Source: Leeia speluncae
Lineage (GTDB): Bacteria; Pseudomonadota; Gammaproteobacteria; Burkholderiales; Leeiaceae
Direction of reading: 5' to 3'
Assembly: GCF_020564625.1 (NCBI RefSeq)
Contig: NZ_JAJBZT010000013.1
Span: forward strand, 1 to 64,000
DNA length: 64,000 nucleotides
In this document: piece by piece, positions 44,584 to 53,284 of the stretch
Position numbering within the stretch: position 1 is the first letter of the stretch
How the letters are laid out: every line of letters begins with the position of its first letter
The notes under the pieces: model-generated
Told to the model about the DNA's origin: nothing
Databases searched by the model: none
Seen by the model: only the letters and a program-made list of their open reading frames with translations
Made by a program: the position numbers and the translations under genes

Positions 44584-44693
44584 GTCTTTGTTGCTGAATT
44601 ATTGCGGTCTGTAGCCGGATTGTCTATGTGGTATATCTGCCACATTGATTGGTTGGGTAAGCTCTAAAAACGAAGAGATATGACTAGGCAATA

Positions 44694-44750
44694 CGAAAAA
44701 AACGCTCATTTTTAGTGCCTAGCAAGCACTAAAAATGAGCGTTTTTTTCG
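44694..44750 (-). terminator. 25-bp perfect hairpin, terminator of tsaD
   Basis: The left arm 44694-44718 and the right arm 44726-44750 are perfectly complementary over 25 bp around a 7-nt loop, and the outer part of the stem is A7/T7. It lies about 90 bp after the tsaD stop on the minus strand. It could act in either direction. Confidence 0.85.
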
Positions 44751-44842
44751 GTGGCTTTTGCTAAATTTGTTTGGACTTATTTAGCTTACTGAGCGTTTCA
44801 TTCTGAACGAAAATGACTAATGTTGAAATGAAAATAAGCAAA

Positions 44843-45856
44843 TTACGCAGCGGGTAAAGAGGATAAATCCCATCTTGGCTTAATCATAAATCGATAGTCG
44901 TGATTGGCAAACTGAAGACGCTGCGCACCGGCAAAAGCAATCATCGCTCCGTTGTCCGTACAGAAGGCGAGTGGAGGATAAAAAACACTCAATTTACGCT
45001 TGGCAGCGGCTTCATCTAGCTGGTTTCTAAGTTGCTTGTTTGCGCCTACACCACCAGCGACAACAATCTGTTTCATCCCCGTTTGTTTTAATGCGGCGAC
45101 TGATTTCTTTACCAACACTTCAACAATTGCTTCTTGAAACGCGCGTGCAATATCTGCTTTGGTTTGCTCTGTTAGTTCGGCTTGCTGCTTTACTAAAGTC
45201 AGCACGGCAGTTTTTAAACCAGAGAAACTAAAATCTAGGTCGCCTGAATGTAGCATTGGACGCGGTAGCGTAAAACGTTTTGGGTCGCCTTGTTCTGCAA
45301 GCTTAGATAGCGCAGGGCCGCCAGGGTAGGGAAGGCCTAACAATTTTGCTGTTTTATCAAAGGCTTCGCCAGCAGCATCATCTACCGTTTCACCTAATAA
45401 CTCATATTTGCCAACCCCTCTTACTGCCATCAGTTGCGAGTGACCACCAGAAACTAGCAACGCAACAAATGGAAATTCTGGCCTTGGGGTGGCTAGTAAA
45501 GGAGACAGTAGGTGGCCTTCTAAATGATGCACCGGAATCACAGGCTTACCCAGGGCAAAGCCCAAAGCATTCGCAATACTAGCTCCTACTAATAAAGCAC
45601 CTGCCAAACCAGGACCTTCTGTGTAGGCAATGGCATCAATATCCGCTAGTGTTTGGTTAGCATCTTTTAAGCATGCTTCTGTTAACGGTAACACTCTTCT
45701 GATATGGTCTCTTGAGGCAAGTTCAGGTACTACGCCACCATATTCGGCATGCATGGCTATTTGGCTATGCAAATGGTGGGACAATAGCCCCTTCTCTGTA
45801 TCATAAAGAGCGATACCTGTTTCATCGCATGAGCTTTCAATTCCTAAAACCAGCAT
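44843..45856 (-). CDS. tsaD: tRNA N6-threonylcarbamoyladenosine transferase TsaD
   Basis: A 337-aa ASKHA-fold enzyme that transfers threonylcarbamoyl to A37 of ANN-decoding tRNAs together with TsaB and TsaE. Signatures: [15 protein letters not shown] (5-19), [12 protein letters not shown] (40-51), the metal-binding HLEGH (111-115), and [13 protein letters not shown]. Length is typical of bacterial TsaD. It is a single gene here, 46 bp downstream of the NadE gene on the same strand, and may be co-transcribed with it. Confidence 0.97.
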   Translation of the reverse strand: MLVLGIESSCDETGIALYDTEKGLLSHHLHSQIAMHAEYGGVVPELASRDHIRRVLPLTEACLKDANQTLADIDAIAYTEGPGLAGALLVGASIANALGFALGKPVIPVHHLEGHLLSPLLATPRPEFPFVALLVSGGHSQLMAVRGVGKYELLGETVDDAAGEAFDKTAKLLGLPYPGGPALSKLAEQGDPKRFTLPRPMLHSGDLDFSFSGLKTAVLTLVKQQAELTEQTKADIARAFQEAIVEVLVKKSVAALKQTGMKQIVVAGGVGANKQLRNQLDEAAAKRKLSVFYPPLAFCTDNGAMIAFAGAQRLQFANHDYRFMIKPRWDLSSLPAA

Positions 45857-45901
45857 GTTTTCAAACTCTATAACAACATTAATCTAAACAACGGGTTGCC
45901 A

Positions 45902-47515
45902 TTAGGCGAAATAACCATTGGTAATTGGGTAGCGCCAATCTTTACCAAAACCCCGTGGCGTAATACGAATGCCGACTGGCGCTTGGCGGCGCTTGTATTC
46001 ATTAATTTTAAGTAACTTCACCACGCGAACCACATCTGCTTCTTGATAACCGCTGGCGATAATATCTGCCATGCTTTGGTTGCGTTCTACATAGGCTTCC
46101 ATGATGGCATCTAGTACTTCATATGGTGGCAAACTATCCTGATCTTTCTGATCAGGGCGTAGCTCGGCAGACGGTGGTCTAGTAATAATTCGTTCAGGAA
46201 TCGGGTTGGCTAATCCATCGATGGTCGTTTGGTTTCTATATTCACACAGGCGGTAGACCGTCATCTTGCTGACGTCTTTTAACACAGCAAAGCCACCGGC
46301 CATATCGCCATACAGTGTGCAATATCCTGTCGTCATTTCGGACTTATTACCCGTCGTCAGTACTAGTTTCCCTGTTTTATTAGACAGCGCCATCAGTAAG
46401 GTGCCACGAACGCGAGCCTGAATATTTTCTTCTGTCGTGTCTAGTGCTCGTCCTTCAAACTCGGGAGATAATGTACTAACAAACTGTTCATACATCGGCC
46501 AAATATCAAGCTCTGAATATTGACACTTTACGCGCTCAATCATTTCTCTAGAGTCAATTACGCTAATATCTGCTGTGTACTTACTTGGCATCATCACTGC
46601 GTGGACTTTATCTGCGCCAAGCGCATCAATTGCCACTGCGAGTGTCAAGCCAGAATCTACCCCTCCAGACAAGCCTAAGAGCACGCCTGGGAAGCGGTTT
46701 TTTTGAATATAGTCGCGCACGCCAAGAACTAAGGCTTGGTATAGCGCTGCATCGGTACTTGGCCAAGAGGCTTTTGTCTCGGACTGAATCTGATTACCCG
46801 CGCATTCAATGAATAATAAATGTTCTTCAAACAACGGTGAGTGAGCGATTAATTCGCCCTCCGTATTCAACGCAAAAGAGCCCCCATCAAACACCAGCTC
46901 ATCCTGCCCGCCTACCCAGTTACAGTACAGCAAGGCTAAGCCGGTTTCTTTGACACGTTCTTTAGCAATTTCTACTCGTTCTTGTTCTTTGTCTTTGTGA
47001 TACGGGCTAGCATTCGGAACTAGTAATACTTCAGCACCGGCAAGTTTTGCGCGATCTGCCGCTTCTGGGTGCCAAATATCCTCACAAATATTCACGCCAA
47101 AAGCGGTGCCATCGATAGTAAATACGCATGCTTCTCCGCCTGGGGAGAAATAACGGTACTCATCAAATACTTCGTTGTTTGGTAAGCTTAGTTTACGGTA
47201 ATGGGCAATGGCTGTTTGTTGGTCAAAGACGGTCACTGCGTTGAATCGCTCATTATTCTCTTCTTCCGGGTGTCCGATGACTAAGGCGATGCCCTCACTG
47301 GCTTTTGCCAGTTCATTCAAACTATTTAAGCAGTCTTGGTAAAAAGAAGGTCTTAATAATAAATCTTCAGGTGGGTAGCCACATACAGCTAGTTCAGGGA
47401 AAACAATTAATCTAGCACCAGCTTTCTTCGCCTCACTAATATCGTGCAGCATTTTCTTCTGGTTATATTCAATGTTACCGACAATCGGATTGAACTGCGA
47501 AAGTGCGATCAGCAT
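45902..47515 (-). CDS. nadE: Glutamine-dependent NAD(+) synthetase
   Basis: This 537-aa enzyme amidates deamido-NAD to NAD. The N-terminal part (1-255) is a nitrilase-type glutaminase with Glu (FPELAVCGYPPEDLL), Lys (YRKLSLPN) and Cys (NICEDIWHP) triad motifs. The C-terminal part (260-537) is the synthetase with the P-loop LGLSGGVDSGLTLA and the STTGNKSEMTTGYCTLYGD-type motif. Start at ATG 47515. It is upstream of tsaD on the same strand. Confidence 0.96.
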   Translation of the reverse strand: MLIALSQFNPIVGNIEYNQKKMLHDISEAKKAGARLIVFPELAVCGYPPEDLLLRPSFYQDCLNSLNELAKASEGIALVIGHPEEENNERFNAVTVFDQQTAIAHYRKLSLPNNEVFDEYRYFSPGGEACVFTIDGTAFGVNICEDIWHPEAADRAKLAGAEVLLVPNASPYHKDKEQERVEIAKERVKETGLALLYCNWVGGQDELVFDGGSFALNTEGELIAHSPLFEEHLLFIECAGNQIQSETKASWPSTDAALYQALVLGVRDYIQKNRFPGVLLGLSGGVDSGLTLAVAIDALGADKVHAVMMPSKYTADISVIDSREMIERVKCQYSELDIWPMYEQFVSTLSPEFEGRALDTTEENIQARVRGTLLMALSNKTGKLVLTTGNKSEMTTGYCTLYGDMAGGFAVLKDVSKMTVYRLCEYRNQTTIDGLANPIPERIITRPPSAELRPDQKDQDSLPPYEVLDAIMEAYVERNQSMADIIASGYQEADVVRVVKLLKINEYKRRQAPVGIRITPRGFGKDWRYPITNGYFA

Positions 47516-47637
47516 GTGTGTTGACTTCTGAAGAGTTATCTAAATTAGGTTGGCAAGCGTTTGAAGCGAGCTAAGTGCTTATTGTAACTGACAATATCCA
47601 TTCTGTTTGCATAGTCTCTTTCTCTATTTCAAAGAAA

Positions 47638-47663
47638 AAAGGCCATCGGTGAAGATGGCCTTT
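47638..47663 (-). terminator. Terminator after the unknown secreted protein gene
   Basis: AAAGGCCATC (47638-47647) and GATGGCCTTT (47654-47663) form a 10-bp stem. On the minus strand it is followed by a T run (A run at 47631-47640 on plus). Confidence 0.85.
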
Positions 47664-47689
47664 CGAATGCTAGGTATCAATCTCCGGAT

Positions 47690-48856
47690 TTAATTTACCC
47701 AATAGAGATGACGAATAAAGTTTGCGCCAGGTGTTGCGCTGCTATCTTGTTTATTCGAGTAGGTGCGTAAGAAGTCAAATAAGCCGGATTTTGGCTTTTT
47801 GCTGGTGACTTTCTCGCAACCACTAGGCAGGTGTAGCCTATTTTCCTTTTGATAGGTCATAAAAGCTTCAACCGGATACTTGTGTGGGTTACTAAAGTAT
47901 TTCTCAATATTCAAACCTTGGTCTTTCGGGCATAGCTCACTTAGGTCTGCCAAGGCGCCACTATCTACTCGCTCTGGTACAAGCAGCGTATCGCCCTTCC
48001 ATGCTGGAATCACCTCTTTTAGTAGCGTCTGCCAAGTGGCAAAATCTTCTGCCTCAAGCGGAATTGGGAAAACCGTGCTCTTTTGTGAAGGATTTGCAAT
48101 CCATTCATCATCATCATCTGTTTCCGCTAAAACGCTTTGAGACATCGCAAGCGAAGTGGTAAACCCTTTGCCAATTGCCACATGTGCGCGTTTAACGGCT
48201 GCTTTATCGGTTAGATAAATCATCTGGCTAAAGTCTTGTTTCGATGGATCTACACGGTAAGCGCTTAGTAGTTCTAACAGACCTTCTGCAAAATGATGAT
48301 AAGCAAGTGTCCACAAAATATCACTCTGATCAATTTTGAATTGCGCGTCTAAATTGTATTCGCGCGAATAGTATTCAGGATCATTTTCTGGTGGGTGAAT
48401 GGCAAATGGGCGATGTCCTCTTTGTGGGACAGCAAAGAAATATTGTTCCCAGGTTTCAATTTTGCCATCGCCATCAATATCTGTTTGCCAAGTCGATGGC
48501 TTAACACGTAATCCTTCATTTGGCTTCAAATTGATTTTTTCAAGCGCCATCCGAGCTTGTTTAAGTTGATCACGCACATAGACAATCTCATTGTGTACTT
48601 CTTTTTCAATGGTTTTGTAGTCTTTGTCAGATGCTTGCTGGTATTTAGATTCTGTTGATTTTGCCCATTTGCCGACTTGTTGAACGGTTTTTAAATCTTG
48701 GCAAATGGTAAATAGTTGGCGACCCGTATTATCTTTGATCTTGCTCAGTTGAGGCGGGGTGTCTTTACATGCAGCGTTAAACGCTTCGGTCGTCGTTAAA
48801 TCTGCCCCCCAACTAAAAGCGGGGACTAAGCATGCTGCAAGGACGATTTTTTTCAT
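47690..48856 (-). CDS. Exported protein of unknown function with an EF-hand-like loop
   Basis: A 388-aa protein that I do not recognise. The N-terminus is a good Sec signal (KKIVLAACLVPAFSWGAD, cleavage near residue 18). Visible features: a Lys/Glu-rich helical region (about 60-105), a calcium-loop-like DIDGDGKIETWEQ near 125-137, and four Cys in the mature part (CKD, CQD, CPK, CEK) that could pair in the periplasm. ATG 48856 is preferred over the in-frame TTG 48862. It stands alone with its own terminator. Function unknown; exported calcium-binding is a weak inference. Confidence 0.7.
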   Translation of the reverse strand: MKKIVLAACLVPAFSWGADLTTTEAFNAACKDTPPQLSKIKDNTGRQLFTICQDLKTVQQVGKWAKSTESKYQQASDKDYKTIEKEVHNEIVYVRDQLKQARMALEKINLKPNEGLRVKPSTWQTDIDGDGKIETWEQYFFAVPQRGHRPFAIHPPENDPEYYSREYNLDAQFKIDQSDILWTLAYHHFAEGLLELLSAYRVDPSKQDFSQMIYLTDKAAVKRAHVAIGKGFTTSLAMSQSVLAETDDDDEWIANPSQKSTVFPIPLEAEDFATWQTLLKEVIPAWKGDTLLVPERVDSGALADLSELCPKDQGLNIEKYFSNPHKYPVEAFMTYQKENRLHLPSGCEKVTSKKPKSGLFDFLRTYSNKQDSSATPGANFIRHLYWVN

Positions 48857-48927
48857 TGCCAATCTCAGTTGATAGTTGATGGCAAGATTGTATCAGTGAA
48901 CGCTAGTGGTATGCTATTGGAATGTGT

Positions 48928-49443
48928 TTAGGTGCGAAAGATACTGGTTGGATCAACCCAGTGATTGCTTGCCGCGATCTGAAGTGCCAACACATTGATG
49001 ATAATGCTAAACAGAAAACCAAATGCAATGATAAGCACAAGTCTTCTTTTGGGGATGGGAATCAGCCGGCGAATCGCTCGGCTAAAAGCATATAAAGAGA
49101 ATGCGAACCAGAATAAACTGACACCAGAGGCAAGCGGCGTACTAATTGCATCAAATACGGGTAACAGCACTTCTGGAATGGCAAGTAACGTTAAAAAGCA
49201 ATAACAAAGAATAAACGGAATAGGGTAGCCAGATAGTTGAAATAATCTAGCGGTTGTCCAAGCAAAGACAGCGGTGGCCACTAAATAATGACAACCAAAG
49301 AAAGCAAAGCGAGTCGCGAGGTCGGCTTTAAAATAGTCACCCGGTTCGGCTGTCAGGCAGCCAACTAGTAATAGTATGAGTGACAGTTCCCATGTGCGGA
49401 AGGCAATTTTAAACGGGGCTTTGATTCGCCCCGAGATGACCAT
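48928..49443 (-). CDS. Integral membrane protein of unknown function
   Basis: This 171-aa protein has about four or five hydrophobic segments (approximately 15-32, 45-66, 75-98, 103-124 and 134-158) separated by short basic loops such as RAIRRLIPIPKRR. The pattern resembles Yip1-family membrane proteins, which are poorly defined in bacteria. It lies 35 bp downstream of purU on the same strand and may be co-transcribed. No function can be assigned. Confidence 0.65.
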   Translation of the reverse strand: MVISGRIKAPFKIAFRTWELSLILLLVGCLTAEPGDYFKADLATRFAFFGCHYLVATAVFAWTTARLFQLSGYPIPFILCYCFLTLLAIPEVLLPVFDAISTPLASGVSLFWFAFSLYAFSRAIRRLIPIPKRRLVLIIAFGFLFSIIINVLALQIAASNHWVDPTSIFRT

Positions 49444-49478
49444 CCATGCATCATCGACTAGTCGATTAAGTATTGCGT

Positions 49479-50333
49479 TCAGTCGAATACCACCGTTTTA
49501 TTTTTATATACTAAAACGCGATGATCAATATGCCAGCGCACCGCGCTAGATAACACCACACGTTCTAGGTCTCTTCCTTTTTGTAACAAATCATCAATCG
49601 AATCTCTATGTGAGATCCGGGTCACATTTTGTTCGATGATCGGTCCATCGTCCAGAATCTCTGTCACATAATGACCAGTTGCACCAATTAGTTTAACACC
49701 GCGCTCAAATGCACGGTGGTATGGTCTTGCGCCATGAAAGGCTGGCAAGAAACTATGGTGAATATTGATAATTTGTTGCGGATACTGTTTACAGAATTCA
49801 CTCGACAATACCTGCATGTATCGCGCCAACACAATCAGATTAATATTGTATTCGGCCAATAAGCGGAATTGCTCGGCTTCTGCTTCTACTTTATTTTCTG
49901 CGGTAACAGAAACCACATGATAAGGAATGCCGTAGAAATCAGCAATCTCTCTGGTGTCTTCATGGTTACTAATGATCAATGGAATGTCACATTGCAGTTC
50001 ACCTTGTTTATGGCGATAAAGCAAGTCAACAAGGCAATGATCAAATTTCGACACAAAAATCGCCATTCTCGTGCGTTTTCTGCCGTCCACTAATTGCCAG
50101 TTCATATCAAAGTCAGCCATCGCCTTATCAAATGCGGCGGGAAAGTCGGCCAAGCTTAATGTGAAATCTGCTAAATCCCACTCGACACGCATCAAGAAAA
50201 TGCCTTCTGTCGCATCTTGATGTTGATCGGCATGAAGAATGTTTGCGTTGTGTTTGTACAGAAAGTCAGCAATGGCGGCGACTAAACCTTTACGGTCAGG
50301 GCTGCTGATAAGAAGCGTGGCGGTATTTTTCAT
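49479..50333 (-). CDS. purU: Formyltetrahydrofolate deformylase
   Basis: A 284-aa enzyme that hydrolyses 10-formyl-THF to formate and THF, balancing the C1 pool. The N-terminal ACT domain (TATLLISSPDRKGLVAAIADFLYKHNANILHADQH) precedes the formyltransferase-fold domain with NIHHSFLPAFHGARPYHRAFERGVKLIGATGHYVTEILDDGPII. Start at ATG 50333, where the family begins; an in-frame TTG at 50354 is possible. In Pseudomonas purU paralogues aid betaine or sarcosine catabolism, but this copy is far from the betaine island. Confidence 0.94.
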   Translation of the reverse strand: MKNTATLLISSPDRKGLVAAIADFLYKHNANILHADQHQDATEGIFLMRVEWDLADFTLSLADFPAAFDKAMADFDMNWQLVDGRKRTRMAIFVSKFDHCLVDLLYRHKQGELQCDIPLIISNHEDTREIADFYGIPYHVVSVTAENKVEAEAEQFRLLAEYNINLIVLARYMQVLSSEFCKQYPQQIINIHHSFLPAFHGARPYHRAFERGVKLIGATGHYVTEILDDGPIIEQNVTRISHRDSIDDLLQKGRDLERVVLSSAVRWHIDHRVLVYKNKTVVFD

Positions 50334-50378
50334 AAAGCGTAGAGGAAAAACCAAAATCTGCGAAAGAAAAGCAGTGTA

Positions 50379-50408
50379 TCAGAAGGTGAGAAAATCCTCA
50401 CCCTCTGA
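50379..50408 (-). terminator. Imperfect hairpin after the aminotransferase gene
   Basis: TCAGAAGGTGAG (50379-50390) and CTCACCCTCTGA (50397-50408) form a 12-bp stem with one mismatch. The T run on the minus side is poor, so this is a tentative terminator for the gene ending at 50472. Confidence 0.5.
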
Positions 50409-50471
50409 TTTTTAGATGTGAATAGGCTTATTTCGCCATCTATTGATGATATTACGAAGTATAGCTAGCGC

Positions 50472-51677
50472 TTAACTTTGCTTCATTTCATCGTATGCCG
50501 CTTTTAGACGCTTCACGCCTTCTAACAAGCCAGCATTATCCACGGTAACAAAGCTAAAGCGAATTGCCGATGTATCCGGTGTATCTGGGTAGAATACATC
50601 GCCAGGCACGAAGATCATGCCTTTTTCGCGAGCAATGTATAGCAGCTCACGTGCATTCGTACCGTCTTCAAAACGGCCCCATAGGAACATGCCACCATCT
50701 GGACGGTTAAAGCGTAATTTGTCACCAAAAGCTTCTGTTAAGGCTGACGCTAATGCTTCTGCACGTTCGCCGTATACTTTACAAACGGTGTCTAGATGCG
50801 ATTCTAGACGACCAGAAGCAAGATAGCGGGCGGCAATGGCTTGGTTAAATGTCGATGTATGCAAATCAAGCGCTTGTTTAATGCGAACGCAAGCATCATG
50901 TAAAACGGCGGGTAGAACTGCCCAGCCAATTCGTAAGCCAGGAGCCATAATTTTAGAGAAAGAAGATAGGTAACCTACCCATTCTAGTGCGCCGGGTACT
51001 TTTTCGGCCAATGCCACTAATGGCACTTCTGGGCTACCACGGTAACGCAATGCACCGTATGGATCATCTTCCAGCACGAACACTTCGTTTTCAACGGCCC
51101 AGCGAACTAGTTTTTCTCTGCGCGCTAGCGTTAACGTTGCGCCTGATGGGTTCGCAAAGTTACTTACTAAATAAAGTAACTTTGGCTTTGGTTTGTCTGC
51201 TGGAAGGCTTAAAAGTGCATCCACAACTGCACCATCACCATCAACAGGGATTGAAACGGTTTCGGCGCCTAGTAGATGAAAAATCTGTAGCGCAGCTAAG
51301 TAACTAGGACGCTCAACGGCAACGAAGTCACCTTCATTTAAAATGGAACGGGCAACAAGGTCTAATGCTTGTTGTGATCCACTCGTAATTAATACGTTTT
51401 CTGGTGCAACATTTGCACCTCGTTGCTTCATTAAACCAGTGACGGCTTCACGAAGGCTCACTTGACCATCAGTTTGACCGTACTGAAGTGCAGAACGGGC
51501 TTCGTTTGCAAATACTTCAGCAGTAGCGGCATCAATACCGGCTACATCAAACAGTGCAGGATCTGGCAAACCACCGGCTAATGAAATCATGCCAGGTAAT
51601 TGCGCGTATTTGAGCAACTCTCTTACGTCTGAGCTACGGGTCCGGTTTGCAGCGATGGAAAGTGTGAGTGTCTTCAT
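50472..51677 (-). CDS. PLP-dependent class I/II aminotransferase (2-aminoadipate/LysN-like)
   Basis: This 401-aa fold-type I aminotransferase has the PLP Lys in YLSSFSKIMAPGLRIGWAVLP, the NFANPSGATL loop, and EDDPYGALRYRG with the cofactor-binding Asp/Tyr. It belongs to the LysN/2-aminoadipate transaminase-like group with broad specificity. It is divergent from a MocR-type regulator across an intergenic region with two inverted repeats, which suggests that regulator controls it. Substrate not identified. Confidence 0.9.
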   Translation of the reverse strand: MKTLTLSIAANRTRSSDVRELLKYAQLPGMISLAGGLPDPALFDVAGIDAATAEVFANEARSALQYGQTDGQVSLREAVTGLMKQRGANVAPENVLITSGSQQALDLVARSILNEGDFVAVERPSYLAALQIFHLLGAETVSIPVDGDGAVVDALLSLPADKPKPKLLYLVSNFANPSGATLTLARREKLVRWAVENEVFVLEDDPYGALRYRGSPEVPLVALAEKVPGALEWVGYLSSFSKIMAPGLRIGWAVLPAVLHDACVRIKQALDLHTSTFNQAIAARYLASGRLESHLDTVCKVYGERAEALASALTEAFGDKLRFNRPDGGMFLWGRFEDGTNARELLYIAREKGMIFVPGDVFYPDTPDTSAIRFSFVTVDNAGLLEGVKRLKAAYDEMKQS

Positions 51678-51730
51678 TGACGATGTCTTTCTGGTTTTAA
51701 TACTGTCTAAGATACCGGAATCCAGTTGTG

Positions 51731-51744
51731 CTGTACCGGTGCAG
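51731..51744. promoter_or_regulatory. Candidate MocR operator (inverted repeat CTGTACCGGTGCAG)
   Basis: An imperfect palindrome CTGTACC/GGTGCAG with one mismatched pair (T opposite G), between the divergent aminotransferase and MocR genes and 54 bp from the aminotransferase start. MocR/GntR regulators often bind sites of the CTGTACC type. Confidence 0.5.
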
Positions 51745-51760
51745 TATTGATTAATTTTTT

Positions 51761-51794
51761 CAAACTGTTATGTTGGGTAAAACATAACAGTTTG
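51761..51794. promoter_or_regulatory. 14-bp perfect inverted repeat between aminotransferase and mocR-type gene
   Basis: CAAACTGTTATGTT (51761-51774), spacer GGGTAA, AACATAACAGTTTG (51781-51794). It ends 58 bp before the MocR-type start. No T run follows, so an operator is more likely than a terminator; it could be a second site of the regulator or a site for another factor. Confidence 0.5.
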
Positions 51795-51852
51795 AAATGG
51801 CTATGTTTGTACATCACTATATTGTATCAACTGTTTGGTAGGTGGTGAATAG

Positions 51853-53256
51853 ATGATTTTAATTGATAGAACATCCGATCGAACTTTAGCGGATCAGATC
51901 GTTGATCAGTTGGCGCAAAGAATCAAAGCTGGAAAATTACCAGAAGGGAGTCGCTTGCCTTCTGTTCGGCAACTTGCCTCAAGTAATGAGGTGAGCCAGT
52001 TTACGGTGGTAACCGCCTACGAGCGCTTAGTGGCAAAGGGGTTAGTGGAATCTAAGGCGGGCAAGGGCAACTTTGTGGCGCGTCAGCATGCCATTTTAAA
52101 AGAGCCCGGCATTGAAGTCGCTGCGCCTTCTTTGATGAGCGCCGAAGGGTTTGCCCATCAGGTGCTTGCTACAGAAGAACCTATATTGCCTGCTAGTTCT
52201 GGTTTTTTACCGGCGGACTGGTTTGAAGGTGTGATTAATCCAGCCGCCGTGAAACGATTATTAAAGCCCGGGGCGGAAGGGACTTTAGCCGCCCCTGTGC
52301 AAGGGAGTGTTTTTTTAAGAGAGCAACTGTCTATTCGCCTCTCTCAGTGGGGTGTGAATGTGCCACCATCTCAATTTTTGGTGACGCATGGCGCTACACA
52401 CGCTTTTGAAATTATTGCGCGCTGTATTCTTCCGCCTAACGCTAAGATCTTGATAGATGACCCTGGCTATTTTGTGGTGAGGCGCCAATTAGAACAACTT
52501 GGGCATCGTTGTATTCCTGTGCCGCGATTGGTCGATGGGCCAGATCTTGATGCCTTGCAACAATTAGCCATTGAACATCAACCCGCCGCCATGTTTACCC
52601 AGACGCTTTTACATAATCCAAGTGGCGGAAATACCTCTCTATCTAAAAGTCACAAATTACTTTCTTTGGCGAATCAGTTTGATTTTTATGTCATTGAAGA
52701 TAATGTCTATGGTGATTTGGCCAATCATACTTCTGTGTTGCTTGCTCAGTTAGATGAGTTCCAACGAGTGTTTCATGTAGGGAGTTTTACTAAGGTGTTA
52801 AACCCTGGTATGCGAGTAGGTTATGTGGTGCCGCCATTAAGATTTTTGCCTGATCTGCAAATGCAAAAAATGTTAACTGTATTGACCGGTTCAGCGCTAA
52901 ATGAAGCGTTGGTTGCTGAGTGCTTGGTAAGTGGTCGATTTAGAAAGCATTTACAGCAACTAAAAAGCCGTTTGGATAGGGCAAGAGTGCGTGCGCTCGG
53001 CGCGCTTCAGCAAACCCCGTTGACGGTTGTCTCTGGTCAAGCGGATGGCATGTTTCTTTGGGTGAAGTTGCCAGAAGGGGAAAGTAGTGATGCCTGGGCT
53101 AAGCAAGCACAACAAGCAGGCATATTGTTGGCAAGTGGTACCCTTTTTTCTATGACAAATAGTGGCGATGGTTATATTCGATTAAACACGGCTTATGCAG
53201 GGGATTACCAATTAGTAAAATTCTTTCAACAGATGATGAAGGCTAAAAAGTCATAA
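51853..53256 (+). CDS. MocR-family transcriptional regulator (GntR HTH plus aminotransferase domain)
   Basis: A 467-aa regulator with an N-terminal GntR winged helix (LADQIVDQLAQRIKAGKLPEGSRLPSVRQLA, 14-44, and onward to about 78) fused to a fold-type I aminotransferase-like domain (about 110-460) with a possible PLP Lys in GSFTKVLNPGMRVGYVV. Such proteins sense a PLP-linked metabolite and control divergent genes. Here the divergent gene is an aminotransferase, and both intergenic inverted repeats could be its operators. GTG/ATG start: ATG 51853. Converges with the DUF817 gene. Confidence 0.9.
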   Translation: MILIDRTSDRTLADQIVDQLAQRIKAGKLPEGSRLPSVRQLASSNEVSQFTVVTAYERLVAKGLVESKAGKGNFVARQHAILKEPGIEVAAPSLMSAEGFAHQVLATEEPILPASSGFLPADWFEGVINPAAVKRLLKPGAEGTLAAPVQGSVFLREQLSIRLSQWGVNVPPSQFLVTHGATHAFEIIARCILPPNAKILIDDPGYFVVRRQLEQLGHRCIPVPRLVDGPDLDALQQLAIEHQPAAMFTQTLLHNPSGGNTSLSKSHKLLSLANQFDFYVIEDNVYGDLANHTSVLLAQLDEFQRVFHVGSFTKVLNPGMRVGYVVPPLRFLPDLQMQKMLTVLTGSALNEALVAECLVSGRFRKHLQQLKSRLDRARVRALGALQQTPLTVVSGQADGMFLWVKLPEGESSDAWAKQAQQAGILLASGTLFSMTNSGDGYIRLNTAYAGDYQLVKFFQQMMKAKKS

Positions 53257-53284
53257 GTAGGCTGCTTGCGCCTCATGAGATGTG

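Larger units (their letters stand above)
44488..44842. other. Intergenic region with an 11-bp-arm palindrome and a 25-bp hairpin
   Basis: About 355 bp between two minus-strand genes. It holds a palindrome (44559-44583) and a strong terminator-like hairpin (44694-44750), described separately, and should hold the lytic transglycosylase promoter. No gene seen. Confidence 0.6.

Noticed and set aside
44488-44842. Small RNA gene
   Set aside because: Apart from the palindrome and hairpin there is no promoter/terminator pair in one direction that would define a transcript.
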